Assembly: GCA_036435485.1 (NCBI GenBank)
Contig: CM071599.1
Location: 6,598,803 to 6,662,802, forward strand
DNA: 64,000 bases
Direction of reading: 5' to 3'
DNA from: Saposhnikovia divaricata
Lineage: Eukaryota > Streptophyta > Magnoliopsida > Apiales > Apiaceae
Shown: piece after piece, positions 27,884 through 37,081 of the stretch
Layout: the number at the start of each line of letters is the position of its first letter
How positions within the stretch are numbered: position 1 is the first letter of the stretch
The notes under the pieces: model-generated
What the model was told of the DNA's origin: nothing
Databases searched by the model: none
The model's input: only the letters and a program-made list of their open reading frames with translations
Translations under genes and position numbers: made by a program

Positions 27884-27888
27884 TCCAA
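27884..27888. repeat. Left target site duplication TCCAA (gypsy)
   Basis: These five bases of satellite (end of a B monomer) precede the LTR and are repeated exactly at 41472-41476, the signature of integration. Confidence 0.95.
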
Positions 27889-28905
27889 TGTAATATCCGT
27901 AAATTTTCGAAATATATTTTAATTTTGAGCCGAATTTTAGAGTCTCGTTTTAATTAGTCAGCGGGAGAAAAACGAACTCTTTTTATTAAATATTTATATT
28001 AAATATTTTCATCATTATATCATTTCAATTTGTCCCCCATTTGTATTTCTTTTAATTTATTAATTACCACTTAAAAGACAATAATTAGGCATTATGTCCA
28101 CTAGAAATCTTACAATTATTTTGTCCCCATGATTTAATCTTTTTAATTATTTTAAACAAATATTATCAGCTTCATGATTATAGAAACAGTACCTAATTTT
28201 TGTTATAAAACGGGTTGGTCACTGCATTAACAGATACAACATCAACCATACCAGTCTCTTTTATTCACAAACAAACCCAATACATATTACACGCATAGAA
28301 AAAAAAAACAAATGAGGTAGTTTATATTTTCTGTCTTTCATCTTTCCAAACAAAAACACAGCCCATAACACCGAGTAGTTCATGTCTTTCCTTTTCTTAT
28401 AAACAGACCACCTCTTGTCTCTGTTAAACCAATACTCGAACTATATTCATATATATATATATACAATCGGAGTTCAATCACAGGTAGTCAATTCTTTCTG
28501 TTAATTTGTTGTTGTTCGATTGGGTTTGTTTTTTTTTCCGTATTGTTGTAATCGGAAGAGAGGGATGCGGGAAGAGAGCTTGGGAGAAGATTGTTTGTTG
28601 GGTGTGGGTATTCGAAGGAGAGGGAGAGACGGTGAAGGGGGATCGAGAGAGATTCGAAAGGAGAGAGAGAGGCAGAGTGAGATGAGAGATTGATGGTTGT
28701 CGATGTGGTTGTTGAAATCGGGGGGGGTTCGACTTGGGTCGAGAGGAGAGACGGACAGAGAGTGAGGAGAGATTGAGGGAAAGGGGAGTATGGTAGTGTT
28801 GTTTGTTGGAGATGACGAGAGAGATGAGAGATTGGTTATGGGTGGTGTTAAATCAGGAAGAAGAGACAGAGAAATGAGTCGAGAGAGAGACGACGGGGGA
28901 GATAC

Positions 28906-28940
<35 letters not shown>

Positions 28941-31417
28941 TGCGAGAGAGAGAACGCGAGGGAGAGATTGAGAACAGGGGAGGAGGGAGACGACGGTGCT
29001 TGAGGTGATTGAGAGAGATGTGTCGTGATTTTCTGAGAATTGTTTGATTATCGGGGGAATATTAAAATAAAATTAAATAAATTGTTAATAAATAATAAAT
29101 ATTAATAGAATTGGAGATTTAATTGGATTGTAAAATGAATAAAAGGTGTTAAATCAGTTTCGTTAAATTTGGGATATTATTTAAAATCGTTAGTAATAAA
29201 TAATTTAATGAAAAATGTTATAATTGGTTAATTCATTAAATAGTAATATATTGTGATAATTTAGGGATTTAATATATTGTCAATAAAAGAGGTATATTTG
29301 TGAAGAAATAGAAAAAAATATGATTTTATTTTGGGAAGCTGTTTTTAATATTTTCCGGATTAGTTAATTAACCGGATCGAGTTAGATTTATTTTAGAGAT
29401 TAATATTTGATTTAAATAAATTAGAATTCTTTGATAAATTAGTTTAAAAATGAGAATAATTATTTTGGATTTAAATTGAATAAGAAATGGATGTTTGAAT
29501 TTTTCATTTTGAGTAAGAATTTAGATTTCCAGATATTAAAAATAGGATATATTCTCCAGATTTAATTCCTGTGTTCGAAGAAATATTTATTTATCCCGGA
29601 ATTAATTTCTGTTATTTATTCCGGAGATTTTTATGAGATATTATTTTATTATTAATTAGATTATCGGATCGGGAGTATTTTATTCTGAAGAATCGCTTAC
29701 GTATTTCTGGTTGCTATTTTTTAGAAAATAATTCTCGAGACGTAGATCGACGCCAAGTTCACGGGTAGAGTATATATTTTAGCTTCATTCATTCGTACTT
29801 CGAGATCGAGGCAAGTTCATTCCTACCCTAACTTTTGGAAACTGTGAATTTCTGTTCGTGTTATTTAATTCCTTAATTATTTTCGAGATATTATATGTTG
29901 AGATTATCTGTCGCTCTGTATGATGCAATAATTTCTTTTGAGAATTATTTCTTGTTAAAAATTATTATGTTGTTAAGTTAGTTATTTGAGAATTATAATC
30001 CCTATAAGCGTAGAAATAATTTCGTTGCTATCGGGTCGATCTCATTAATTCGAGACGACTATTATTTTGATTCAGTGAAACTAATCTCATTCGTCTGAGA
30101 TAGTTAAATTTATTCTTTTCGATTGAATTTATTGTACAAATTCAATCGTTATTTATTGATTATCTTTTAGTTAGTTCCTCGTTTGAACTAACCGATAGGA
30201 ATTTAAAAATTATAATTGTTGATTTTTATTCGTCGATCAAGTGAAAAATATTCTATTTAAACGTTCATCAATGTTGAGTATTATAAATATTGAGAAGTAC
30301 TATTTGTTCAGTACGACTCCCAATTACTTCAATCTTAAGACTATTCTCATAAATTCGAGATAGTCGATTTTATTGTCAAGGTTTGGCATTTTGTTCGTGT
30401 CAACCGATAAATTATTATTATTTAGAATTTACATCAGTCCATTGTTCGGATTGGTGGTAAAATCGAGTCATACTGGCAGTCCGCCAGATTTGTAAATATT
30501 TTCTGAAAAGAGTTATCTCAAGTTATCTGTACCCCAAATATTCGGGAATTCTGTATTCTACTGGTCAATTTTGGGCAAGAGGACCTTTATAGAGAAAGAG
30601 AGACTCGTGTACCGTTTTACGGACCCGAGAATATTTAGGCATTCGTTGCCTTGGTTGAATTGATAACCATTATGATGCTAGCATTCATACATATATATTA
30701 TAGTTGATATCGTATTGTAGCCGTGATCGGGCGAAGTGCGGTGTCATCGGAGGCCGGTATTCTTGGTTGGTTAGTTGATCGCCCCACCGAGATACGGAGA
30801 GGTGGAAGACCAGTTCATTCTTAAATCATGAGTTATCAGAGTTATATCAAATGAGTTATCGAGTATTCTGTTTCGAGATGAGTAATGAGTCTTTTGAGTA
30901 TTCTGTTTTGAGATGAGTTTGAGCCTTTCGAGTATGATATTTTCCAGATGAATTTGAGTCAAATCTTATTGTGATTTTCAATATTAAAATTTTGAGTATT
31001 AATTTCGGTAAACCTTATCATATTTATATACCGAGCGAGAAGAGAACTTGCTGAGCACTATAGTTGCTCATTCTTGCTTTACAACATTTTGTTCAGCTGT
31101 CAAGACGGAAAAAGGCGAGACGTCCAGCCAGGGCTATAAAGGCAAGGGGAAAGCGCAAGGCTATGGCGTCAATAATTAGAAGACCCAGATAGAATCTTTA
31201 TATTTCTACTGATGTGAACCTTTGTAACATATTAATTCGAGATGTATCAAGTTGTTTTGTATTATACTGTGAAGACGATCTTGGACCTGCGGAGTGGGAC
31301 ATTTTATGCTCCGTTGTATTATATATTTTGCTTTGTTATTGCGTAACTTGTGCTACAGGATATTGAGACAATGTGACGACCCGGGTCCCCTGTCAGGATG
31401 GATTTGGGGGCGTTACA
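27889..31417 (+). repeat. 5' LTR of the gypsy element (3529 bp)
   Basis: It begins TGTAATATCC and ends GGGGGCGTTACA. A match to 37912-41471 is near perfect. Differences noticed are about four substitutions (for example near 29790, 30591, 30644 and 31391) plus length changes in a GA run, a T run and a TA run. Possible TATA sequences are 'gttataaaacggg' near 28202 and 'cttataaacagacc' near 28396; which one is used cannot be told. A purine-rich tract spans about 28550-29020. Short open frames inside the LTR have no sign of coding. Confidence 0.95.
28909..28938 (+). repeat. (GA)15 microsatellite in 5' LTR
   Basis: This is an uninterrupted GA dinucleotide run of 30 bp in a wider purine-rich stretch. 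The paired run in the 3' LTR is 62 bp, so one of them changed length after insertion. Confidence 0.95.
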
Positions 31418-31421
31418 GTTT

Positions 31422-31433
31422 TGGTATCAGAGC
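31422..31433 (+). promoter_or_regulatory. Primer binding site (initiator tRNA-Met), gypsy
   Basis: TGGTATCAGAGC starts four bases after the 5' LTR end. It complements the 3' end of plant initiator tRNA-Met, the usual primer for minus-strand DNA in this class. Confidence 0.92.
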
Positions 31434-31639
31434 TTTAGTTATATTTTTAGGAATCGTACGAGCCTTAGAGTATAACCCGATGCGAGCATTTAGAGATATA
31501 ATACGAATCTAGAACTATAACGCGACGTGAGAATTTAGAGATATGATACGAAGTTGAGAATTTGGCACTAAGCGCCTTGCGCCTTTATATATATTTATAG
31601 GCATAGCTAGTTGATTGAAACCTGACCGAGATTTTCGTA

Positions 31640-31648
31640 CTTTTGTAG
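31640..31648 (+). promoter_or_regulatory. Possible 3' splice site abutting the extra-ORF start
   Basis: 'cttttgtag' ends directly before the ATG at 31649 and has the pyrimidine-rich run plus TAG expected of a plant acceptor. I found no convincing consensus donor between the LTR and here, so this is tentative. Confidence 0.3.
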
Positions 31649-32608
31649 ATGTCTAATTCCAGACCAGCTGATTTTCGTTCTACCCGAGATAGATCTCCTA
31701 CACCTTACCCGCATGGACCACTTAGCTCAGGTTCAGACAGTGACCCGTCTGAAGAGTTTATGCTGATGGTTAGTGACACGGAGGATTCTTCAGTTCAGAT
31801 CCTTACACCTTCTCCTCCACATGTGATAGATTTAGTAGATTCTCCTGACCAGATCATTGAGATAGTCGATTCTCCTCCACCAGTGATTGATTTAGAGGCT
31901 CCTACCCCTGAGACGTTCAGAGTTGAGACCCCAGTGCCCGAGATTACTGATCCAGTTGATGAGAGCCAGCTTTCACCCGTCCGTATTGAGGTTGTACCTA
32001 CCTTGTCAGCTCCAGTATCCGGAGTTGATGTACCTACAGGAGTAGCAGCTCTTGCTGAGTTGTTTACTTTACCTGTTCCCGTCTATGCTTCGACGCCGAC
32101 AGTCCCTACCGTGCCTGACTACATGTTTCCACCTGTCAGTGCCATGCCTGCTTGTGATACTACTCCATTTGCACCTACCATACCTGCACCTGCTCCTGCT
32201 CAGCCCACTGTGGTTGCTACTACTGTTGCTATGCCACCTGTTCCTTCTGAGCATCCTGATGTGGCCGGAGGGATGGTCCCTTGGCATGTCCACCATACAC
32301 TGTTCCAGCATTACCGTTGGTTGTGGGCACGTTATGAGGAGATTTTTACTACTAGGGATAGTATTCTTCGACTATTGTCAGTTTCAGAACCTCTTGCCGT
32401 GCATCATGGAGGGAGTCTGTTGGTGAGAGACGTACCCATGGAGATTATGCACCAGATTGCCCTGACGGTGTTGACCGGGCTTCAGACTGACTTAGCCGCA
32501 TTACCATCATCCAGCACAGGACAGATTGATCAGGCCAGAGTTGCCACCCTGGTTTCAGACATTATTAGAGAGTTCCATCGGAGAGTGGGCGAGATGTTTC
32601 TTCAGTGA
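31649..32608 (+). CDS. Extra ORF upstream of gag; 319 aa protein with three SIM-like repeats
   Basis: I do not recognise this protein. It lies between the PBS and gag, where most gypsy elements have only a leader. Residues 1-50 are Ser/Asp/Glu-rich. Residues 57-86 hold a ten-residue motif three times in register: HVIDLVDSPD, QIIEIVDSPP, PVIDLEAPTP. Each core (VIDL 59-62, IIEI 69-72, VIDL 79-82) matches the hydrophobic core of SUMO-interacting motifs with acidic residues beside it. Residues 87-206 are a Pro/Thr/Val/Ala-rich, low-complexity linker. Residues 207-319 look folded and helical, with an aromatic stretch (HYRWLWARYEEIF) near 221-233. There are no zinc fingers, membrane segments or enzyme motifs. 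It is in the same frame as gag but separated by 636 bp containing stops. Extra ORFs in front of gag are known in Ogre-type gypsy elements; any relationship is untested. SUMO binding is inferred from the motif alone. Confidence 0.7.
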   Translation: MSNSRPADFRSTRDRSPTPYPHGPLSSGSDSDPSEEFMLMVSDTEDSSVQILTPSPPHVIDLVDSPDQIIEIVDSPPPVIDLEAPTPETFRVETPVPEITDPVDESQLSPVRIEVVPTLSAPVSGVDVPTGVAALAELFTLPVPVYASTPTVPTVPDYMFPPVSAMPACDTTPFAPTIPAPAPAQPTVVATTVAMPPVPSEHPDVAGGMVPWHVHHTLFQHYRWLWARYEEIFTTRDSILRLLSVSEPLAVHHGGSLLVRDVPMEIMHQIALTVLTGLQTDLAALPSSSTGQIDQARVATLVSDIIREFHRRVGEMFLQ

Positions 32609-33244
32609 TGACGTCGAGATAGACCCTTCTGTAGTAGGGTGCATATATTATGTTGGTCCTTGTATTTTAGACCCGATGCCCAGCCTGTTGGGTAGTAACC
32701 TTTGTTATCTCTACTAGACTAGTATGTTGGCTAGTTACTTTTACGATGTACTTATTATCAGCGACCAGTTTGTATTCAGTACCATGACCTGGATTTCACC
32801 AGTATGGAATCTTATCAGTATTATATTGTGATCTGCTATAGTACCGTTATCTCATTTTGTTTATTATAGATCTGTGTTATATTAGAATAGCATGTTAGAA
32901 TAATTTCCATGTTGTCCCTGAATTAGTTAACAATTTCTTTTCCGATACTACGGCTTAAAAAGAATTTTCGAGAACCAGAGATTTATGATGATTGAATTTT
33001 TGAGAACTGCCTGTTAAATTGAGATAAATCTTCACTAGTATCTAAAATCTTTTTATATCGAGAAATAAGAGTAACTGCTTATAAGAGACAAGAGAGAGTT
33101 GTGATTTTGAGTATTGTGAGAAACCATAAATTTGACCGAGTATTTATTTATGAATGCCTATCATTACTTTGCCAGCAATGGTGTCGTATAATTGCAAACC
33201 TGAGATATAATACCATATTGTTTTCATCTTTATAGAAAAAAAAA
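32609..33244 (+). other. Non-coding spacer between extra ORF and gag
   Basis: This is 636 bp of AT-rich sequence with stops in all frames and no recognisable domain. It ends in 'ttgttttcatctttatag' followed by an A-rich run and the gag ATG. That end resembles a plant 3' splice site, so part of the spacer could be an intron; otherwise it is an untranslated leader. Confidence 0.6.
33218..33235 (+). promoter_or_regulatory. Possible 3' splice site upstream of gag
   Basis: 'ttgttttcatctttatag' is T-rich and ends in TAG, nine bases before the gag start at 33245. It fits a plant acceptor and, together with the similar site before the extra ORF, would let one transcript yield two messages. No donor was identified. 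Confidence 0.35.
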
Positions 33245-36200
33245 ATGGCACCAAAAAGAGGAAGACCCGCAAAGAATCCTCGTCCTCAACCCGAGGTGAA
33301 TCCAGGGAATGAGGTTCCACCTCAGAACCAAGTTCCAAACCCGGAACCACAACTCGCTCGAGATCCTAATCAAGAAAATAACCCGATGAGTCTACTTATG
33401 AACTTTCTTATTCAGCATACCCAGAACCTTCAGCCCCAACGGAACCAACATCCAGTGGGAGGAAATCTACCTCCAGCTCAACTGACACAGGCTACCGTTA
33501 GTTTCAAATCTTTTAAATCTCTGAATCCCCCTGAGTTTAAGGGTACTACCGATCCCGTTGAAGCAAGAATATGGTTACGTGAAATAGAGAAGACCTTTGA
33601 GATCGTAGGGGTAGAAGAAGAGAAGAAAACCATCTTTGCAGCCTACATGTTAAAAGGTGAGGCGAATTATTGGTGGGAATCAAAGAGAGCAATGGAAGGG
33701 AACGTAGTCATACCCTGGACCAGGTTCACGCAGCTATTTTTAGAGAAATATTTTCCTAAATACTTGGAGAGCCAAATGGAGGTCAAGTTTCTGGAACTCA
33801 AGCAAGGCAACATGACTGTAGCTGAATATGAAGCCAAGTTTTCAGAACTCTCTAGGTTTGTGCCTTACCATGTGGATACGGACGAAAAGAGAGCTAAACG
33901 TTTTCAACTAGGGCTGAAGCCGTGGATCCAGAATCGAGTTGCGGTCCTAGAAATCACCAACTATGCTACTGTGGTTCAAAAAGCATCTATTGTGGAAAGT
34001 GGATCTGAGTTGTACTCAAAGGACAAGGATATAAAGAAAAGGAAGTTTCATAATCGTGGAAATAATTTTGAGAAGAAGCCGGACGATCGGAATGGAAAGA
34101 GACCTTTTGTGAAGCGGGAAGACAGAGGCAATGATACAAAGAGAACTGAGAATCAAGACACTAGGGGAAACAATCAAAAGTCCAGACCCCCTCAGGCAGC
34201 CAATTTAATTCAAGGAAGGCCACCGCTACCTGAATGCAAAACGTGTGGAAGGAAGCACCCAGGACCATGTAATCTGGCCAACATTGTTTGTTACAACTGT
34301 GGACAAAAAGGGCACTATTCTTCTCACTGCAAGGATAAGGCCGTTACTTGTTTCAATTGCGGAAAGAAAGGACATATCGCACGAGATTGCAAGTCACCAC
34401 CAAAGGAGACAACTGCACCTAGACTCATGGCACCTCCCAGCAACAAGCCAACTGCTCGTACTTTCAACATGACGGTGAAGGATGCTATTGCTGATAGTGA
34501 TGTGATTGCAGGTACGCTTTTAGTCAATTCTGTAGATGCATGTGTTTTGTTTGATTCGGGAGCAACAAAATCTTTCATATCGGAGAATTTTAGGAATAAA
34601 TTGGATATTCAGTCCGTACCATTAGGGGAGACATTGATTATAGAAGTAGCAAATCAGGAAAAAGTCCCTGTAGATCAGATATGTCCAGATTGTGGAATCG
34701 AAATCCAAGGACAACGTTTCGAAGCAGACCTTCTTTCTTTTAATTTAGGGGAGTTTGATATAATTCTGGGAATGGATTGGTTGACACGTTATGATGCTCA
34801 AATCAATTGTCGGCGTAAGTGGGTTAGTGTAAAGGGACCCAACGGCAAAAGAATACAATTCCGCGGAAGGAAACCTACTAGTAATTTTCTGACTTTGATT
34901 CAAGCGAAGAAACTACTAAGAAGTGGGTGTCAAGCCTACTTAGCTTATGTGGTTGACAACGAGAAGCAAGCCCCTGCCATTGATGAAATCCCTGTAGTAA
35001 ATCAATTCGAAGATGTTTTTCCTGAAGAGTTACCTGGATTGCCGCCCGACAGAGAAATAGAATTCAATATCGATCTTGCCCCGGGAACTGCACCAATTTC
35101 CAAAGCACCATACCGAATGGCTCCAGTTGAGATGAAGGAGTTGGCTACCCAACTGCAAGAATTACTTGACAAAGGCGTAATCAGACCAAGTGTATCCCCG
35201 TGGGGAGCTCCAGTGCTGTTCGTGAAGAAGAAGGACGGATCCATGCGACTATGTATTGATTATCGTGAGTTGAACAAGATGACCATCAAGAATAAGTACC
35301 CTCTACCCCGAATCGACGATCTGTTTGACCAACTTAAGGGAGCTACATGTTTTTCAAAGATTGATTTGAGATCCGGCTATCATCAACTAAAGATCAAGCC
35401 TGAAGATATCCCTAAGACTGCCTTTAGGACTCGATATGGACATTACGAATTCTTAGTCATGTCTTTTGGATTGACGAATGCGCCAGCTGCTTTTATGGAT
35501 TTGATGAATCGTGTGTTCAAGAGATACTTGGACAAGTTCGTGATTGTATTTATTGATGACATCCTTATATACTCGAAGTCTCCTGAGGAACATGCTGAAC
35601 ACCTCCGTCTAGTTCTGGAAATGCTGCGGAAGGAAAAGTTATATGCGAAATTCTCGAAGTGTGAATTCTGGCTAAAAGAAGTTCAATTTTTGGGACACAT
35701 TGTAAGCGGCGAAGGGATTTCTGTAGACCCCGCAAAGATAGAAGCTGTAGCAGATTGGGAGAGACCCAAGACTCCCACCGAAGTTAGAAGTTTCCTTGGA
35801 TTGGCCGGATACTATCGTAGATTCGTGAAGGATTTCTCAAAGATAGCGACGCCACTGACTCGGCTTACCAGAAAGAGTGAAAAGTTCGAATGGACCCCCA
35901 AATGCGAAGATAGCTTTCAAGAATTGAAGAAGAGATTGACTACTGCCCCGGTGTTGACCTTACCCGATGAGAAAGGCGATTTCGTAATTTTCAGCGACGC
36001 CTCTCACAAGGGTTTAGGATGTGTTTTGATGCAACACGGAAAAGTAATAGCTTATGCCTCTCGGCAACTGAAGGAGTATGAGTCCCGTTACCCTACTCAC
36101 GATTTGGAACTTGCTGCTATTGTTTTCGCACTCAAGATTTGGAGACATTACCTTTACGGAGAGAAATGCGAGATTTACACGGATCACAAGAGCTTAAAGT

Positions 36201-37081
36201 ATATATTCACGCAAAAGGAATTAAACATGAGACAAAGAAGATGGTTAGAATTGATCAAGGACTATGATTGCTCGATAAACTATCACCCAGGGAAGGCTAA
36301 TGTTGTAGCTGATGCATTAAGTAGAAAGGAAAGACTAAACCTGTTGACAACCTCAGAAGAATTGGTTAGAGAATTTGAGAAGATGGAATTAGAAGTCAAG
36401 GTCCCAGTCCAAAACAATGAAAGAGTTTACAGCATTCAGTTTCAACCAGAGTTACTTGAGAAGATTCGACGTTGTCAAGAACAAGTAATGGAAGAAAGAA
36501 GATCAGAGTTGACCGGAGAAGAATTTCTAAGTTCGAAAGATGAAAAGGGAATTAAGCGATTTGCATCGAGAATATGGATTCCTAATGTTACAGAGTTGAA
36601 GGAAGAAATTATGAGCGAAGCGCATAACTCGAGATATTCCATTCACCCAGGGAGCACAAAAATGTATCAAGACATCAAGCTGAATTATTGGTGGCCCAAC
36701 ATGAAGAGGGAGATTGCAGAATGGGTAAGTAAGTGTTTGACATGTCAGAAAGTGAAGGCGGAACATCAACGACCAAGTGGACTTCTACAACCTTTAGAGA
36801 TACCCGAGTGGAAATGGGAGCATATTACCATGGATTTTGTCGTAGGATTGCCCCGAACTAGAGCCAGCCACGATGCTATTTGGGTTATTGTCGACCGACT
36901 CACTAAATCTGCGCATTTTCTACCAATTAGTGATAAGTATTCTGTTGAGAGATTGGTGAACATGTACCTAAAGGAGATTGTAGTTCGTCACGGAGTACCT
37001 GTTTCAATTGTATCTGATAGAGATGCCCGTTTTACTTCTCGATTTTGGAAAAGTTTCAAGAATGTCTTGGCACGAAGTTAA
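33245..37081 (+). CDS. Gypsy gag-pol polyprotein, truncated in integrase by a frameshift (1278 aa)
   Basis: This is one long frame encoding most of the retrotransposon machinery. Residues 1-90 are a Pro/Asn/Gln-rich N-terminus. Retrotransposon Gag domain is about 95-255. Three knuckle-like cysteine clusters follow: C331-C334-H338-C342 (atypical) and two canonical CCHC at 349-362 and 369-382. The aspartic protease active site is DSG at 437-439, with a later DIILGMDWL. Reverse transcriptase spans about 640-815 with FIDD ending at 771-772. RNase H is about 910-1025 with D918, E955 and D980. Integrase has a zinc-binding H1127/H1134/C1164/C1167 and the first two catalytic Asp at 1197 and 1258. The frame then runs off into 'NVLARS' and a stop at 37079-37081, before the catalytic Glu. 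The start chosen is the ATG preceding MAPKRGRPAK, the only one giving the full Gag. Confidence 0.93.
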   Translation: MAPKRGRPAKNPRPQPEVNPGNEVPPQNQVPNPEPQLARDPNQENNPMSLLMNFLIQHTQNLQPQRNQHPVGGNLPPAQLTQATVSFKSFKSLNPPEFKGTTDPVEARIWLREIEKTFEIVGVEEEKKTIFAAYMLKGEANYWWESKRAMEGNVVIPWTRFTQLFLEKYFPKYLESQMEVKFLELKQGNMTVAEYEAKFSELSRFVPYHVDTDEKRAKRFQLGLKPWIQNRVAVLEITNYATVVQKASIVESGSELYSKDKDIKKRKFHNRGNNFEKKPDDRNGKRPFVKREDRGNDTKRTENQDTRGNNQKSRPPQAANLIQGRPPLPECKTCGRKHPGPCNLANIVCYNCGQKGHYSSHCKDKAVTCFNCGKKGHIARDCKSPPKETTAPRLMAPPSNKPTARTFNMTVKDAIADSDVIAGTLLVNSVDACVLFDSGATKSFISENFRNKLDIQSVPLGETLIIEVANQEKVPVDQICPDCGIEIQGQRFEADLLSFNLGEFDIILGMDWLTRYDAQINCRRKWVSVKGPNGKRIQFRGRKPTSNFLTLIQAKKLLRSGCQAYLAYVVDNEKQAPAIDEIPVVNQFEDVFPEELPGLPPDREIEFNIDLAPGTAPISKAPYRMAPVEMKELATQLQELLDKGVIRPSVSPWGAPVLFVKKKDGSMRLCIDYRELNKMTIKNKYPLPRIDDLFDQLKGATCFSKIDLRSGYHQLKIKPEDIPKTAFRTRYGHYEFLVMSFGLTNAPAAFMDLMNRVFKRYLDKFVIVFIDDILIYSKSPEEHAEHLRLVLEMLRKEKLYAKFSKCEFWLKEVQFLGHIVSGEGISVDPAKIEAVADWERPKTPTEVRSFLGLAGYYRRFVKDFSKIATPLTRLTRKSEKFEWTPKCEDSFQELKKRLTTAPVLTLPDEKGDFVIFSDASHKGLGCVLMQHGKVIAYASRQLKEYESRYPTHDLELAAIVFALKIWRHYLYGEKCEIYTDHKSLKYIFTQKELNMRQRRWLELIKDYDCSINYHPGKANVVADALSRKERLNLLTTSEELVREFEKMELEVKVPVQNNERVYSIQFQPELLEKIRRCQEQVMEERRSELTGEEFLSSKDEKGIKRFASRIWIPNVTELKEEIMSEAHNSRYSIHPGSTKMYQDIKLNYWWPNMKREIAEWVSKCLTCQKVKAEHQRPSGLLQPLEIPEWKWEHITMDFVVGLPRTRASHDAIWVIVDRLTKSAHFLPISDKYSVERLVNMYLKEIVVRHGVPVSIVSDRDARFTSRFWKSFKNVLARS

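Larger units (their letters stand above)
1..27888. repeat. Satellite block I (about 169 bp monomers, about 165 copies)
   Basis: The block is a continuous head-to-tail array. Each monomer opens with 'aacccata(g/a)gaac', runs through 'aaaatatgtaaaaatatcc', 'gatttttaacaatatccc', 'gaaaaccgagttt' and 'cagctccgatt', and closes with 'caaataaaatttc...ttgaattccaa'. Monomer types are told apart by diagnostic words: A 'ggttcgactcg...tttcagtcatttcagcccc'; B 'cacataatgg...ccggtccaaactgcg'; C 'gactcaattttt...cccggtactaac...ttttgactatatc'; D 'ccctaaaatgg...ctaaccactttgagg...cataacagctcc'; E 'gacttga...ccggtccgaacttc'; F 'actaaatatg...ccaccaaatgggccgac...cgggtccgaattgcg'. Most are 169 bp; C is 168 bp. No cellular gene is visible. 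The array starts before the window and is cut at 27888 by the gypsy element. Monomer length near one nucleosome repeat fits a centromeric satellite, but that function is inferred. Confidence 0.97.

Noticed and set aside
1..27888. CRISPR array
   Set aside because: Repeats are contiguous 169 bp monomers with no unique spacers or cas genes, and the retroelements show a plant nuclear genome.
28790..29008. Arg/Glu-rich frame in the gypsy LTR (also 38812-39057)
   Set aside because: It is produced by translating the GA microsatellite; length differs between the two LTRs with the repeat count.
30771..30962. 63-codon - strand frame in both gypsy LTRs
   Set aside because: Antisense to the element, no domain; duplicated only because the LTR is.
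31422..31433. tRNA-Met gene suggested by TGGTATCAGAGC
   Set aside because: Only the 12 bases complementary to a tRNA 3' end are present, which is a primer binding site.
31294..31512. 72-codon + strand frame spanning the LTR end and PBS
   Set aside because: It overlaps the cis-acting PBS and LTR terminus and has no domain. A leader uORF is possible but unsupported.
32052..32426. Leu/Cys-rich 124-codon frame overlapping the extra ORF
   Set aside because: Shadow frame of the Pro/Thr/Val-rich linker in the extra ORF.
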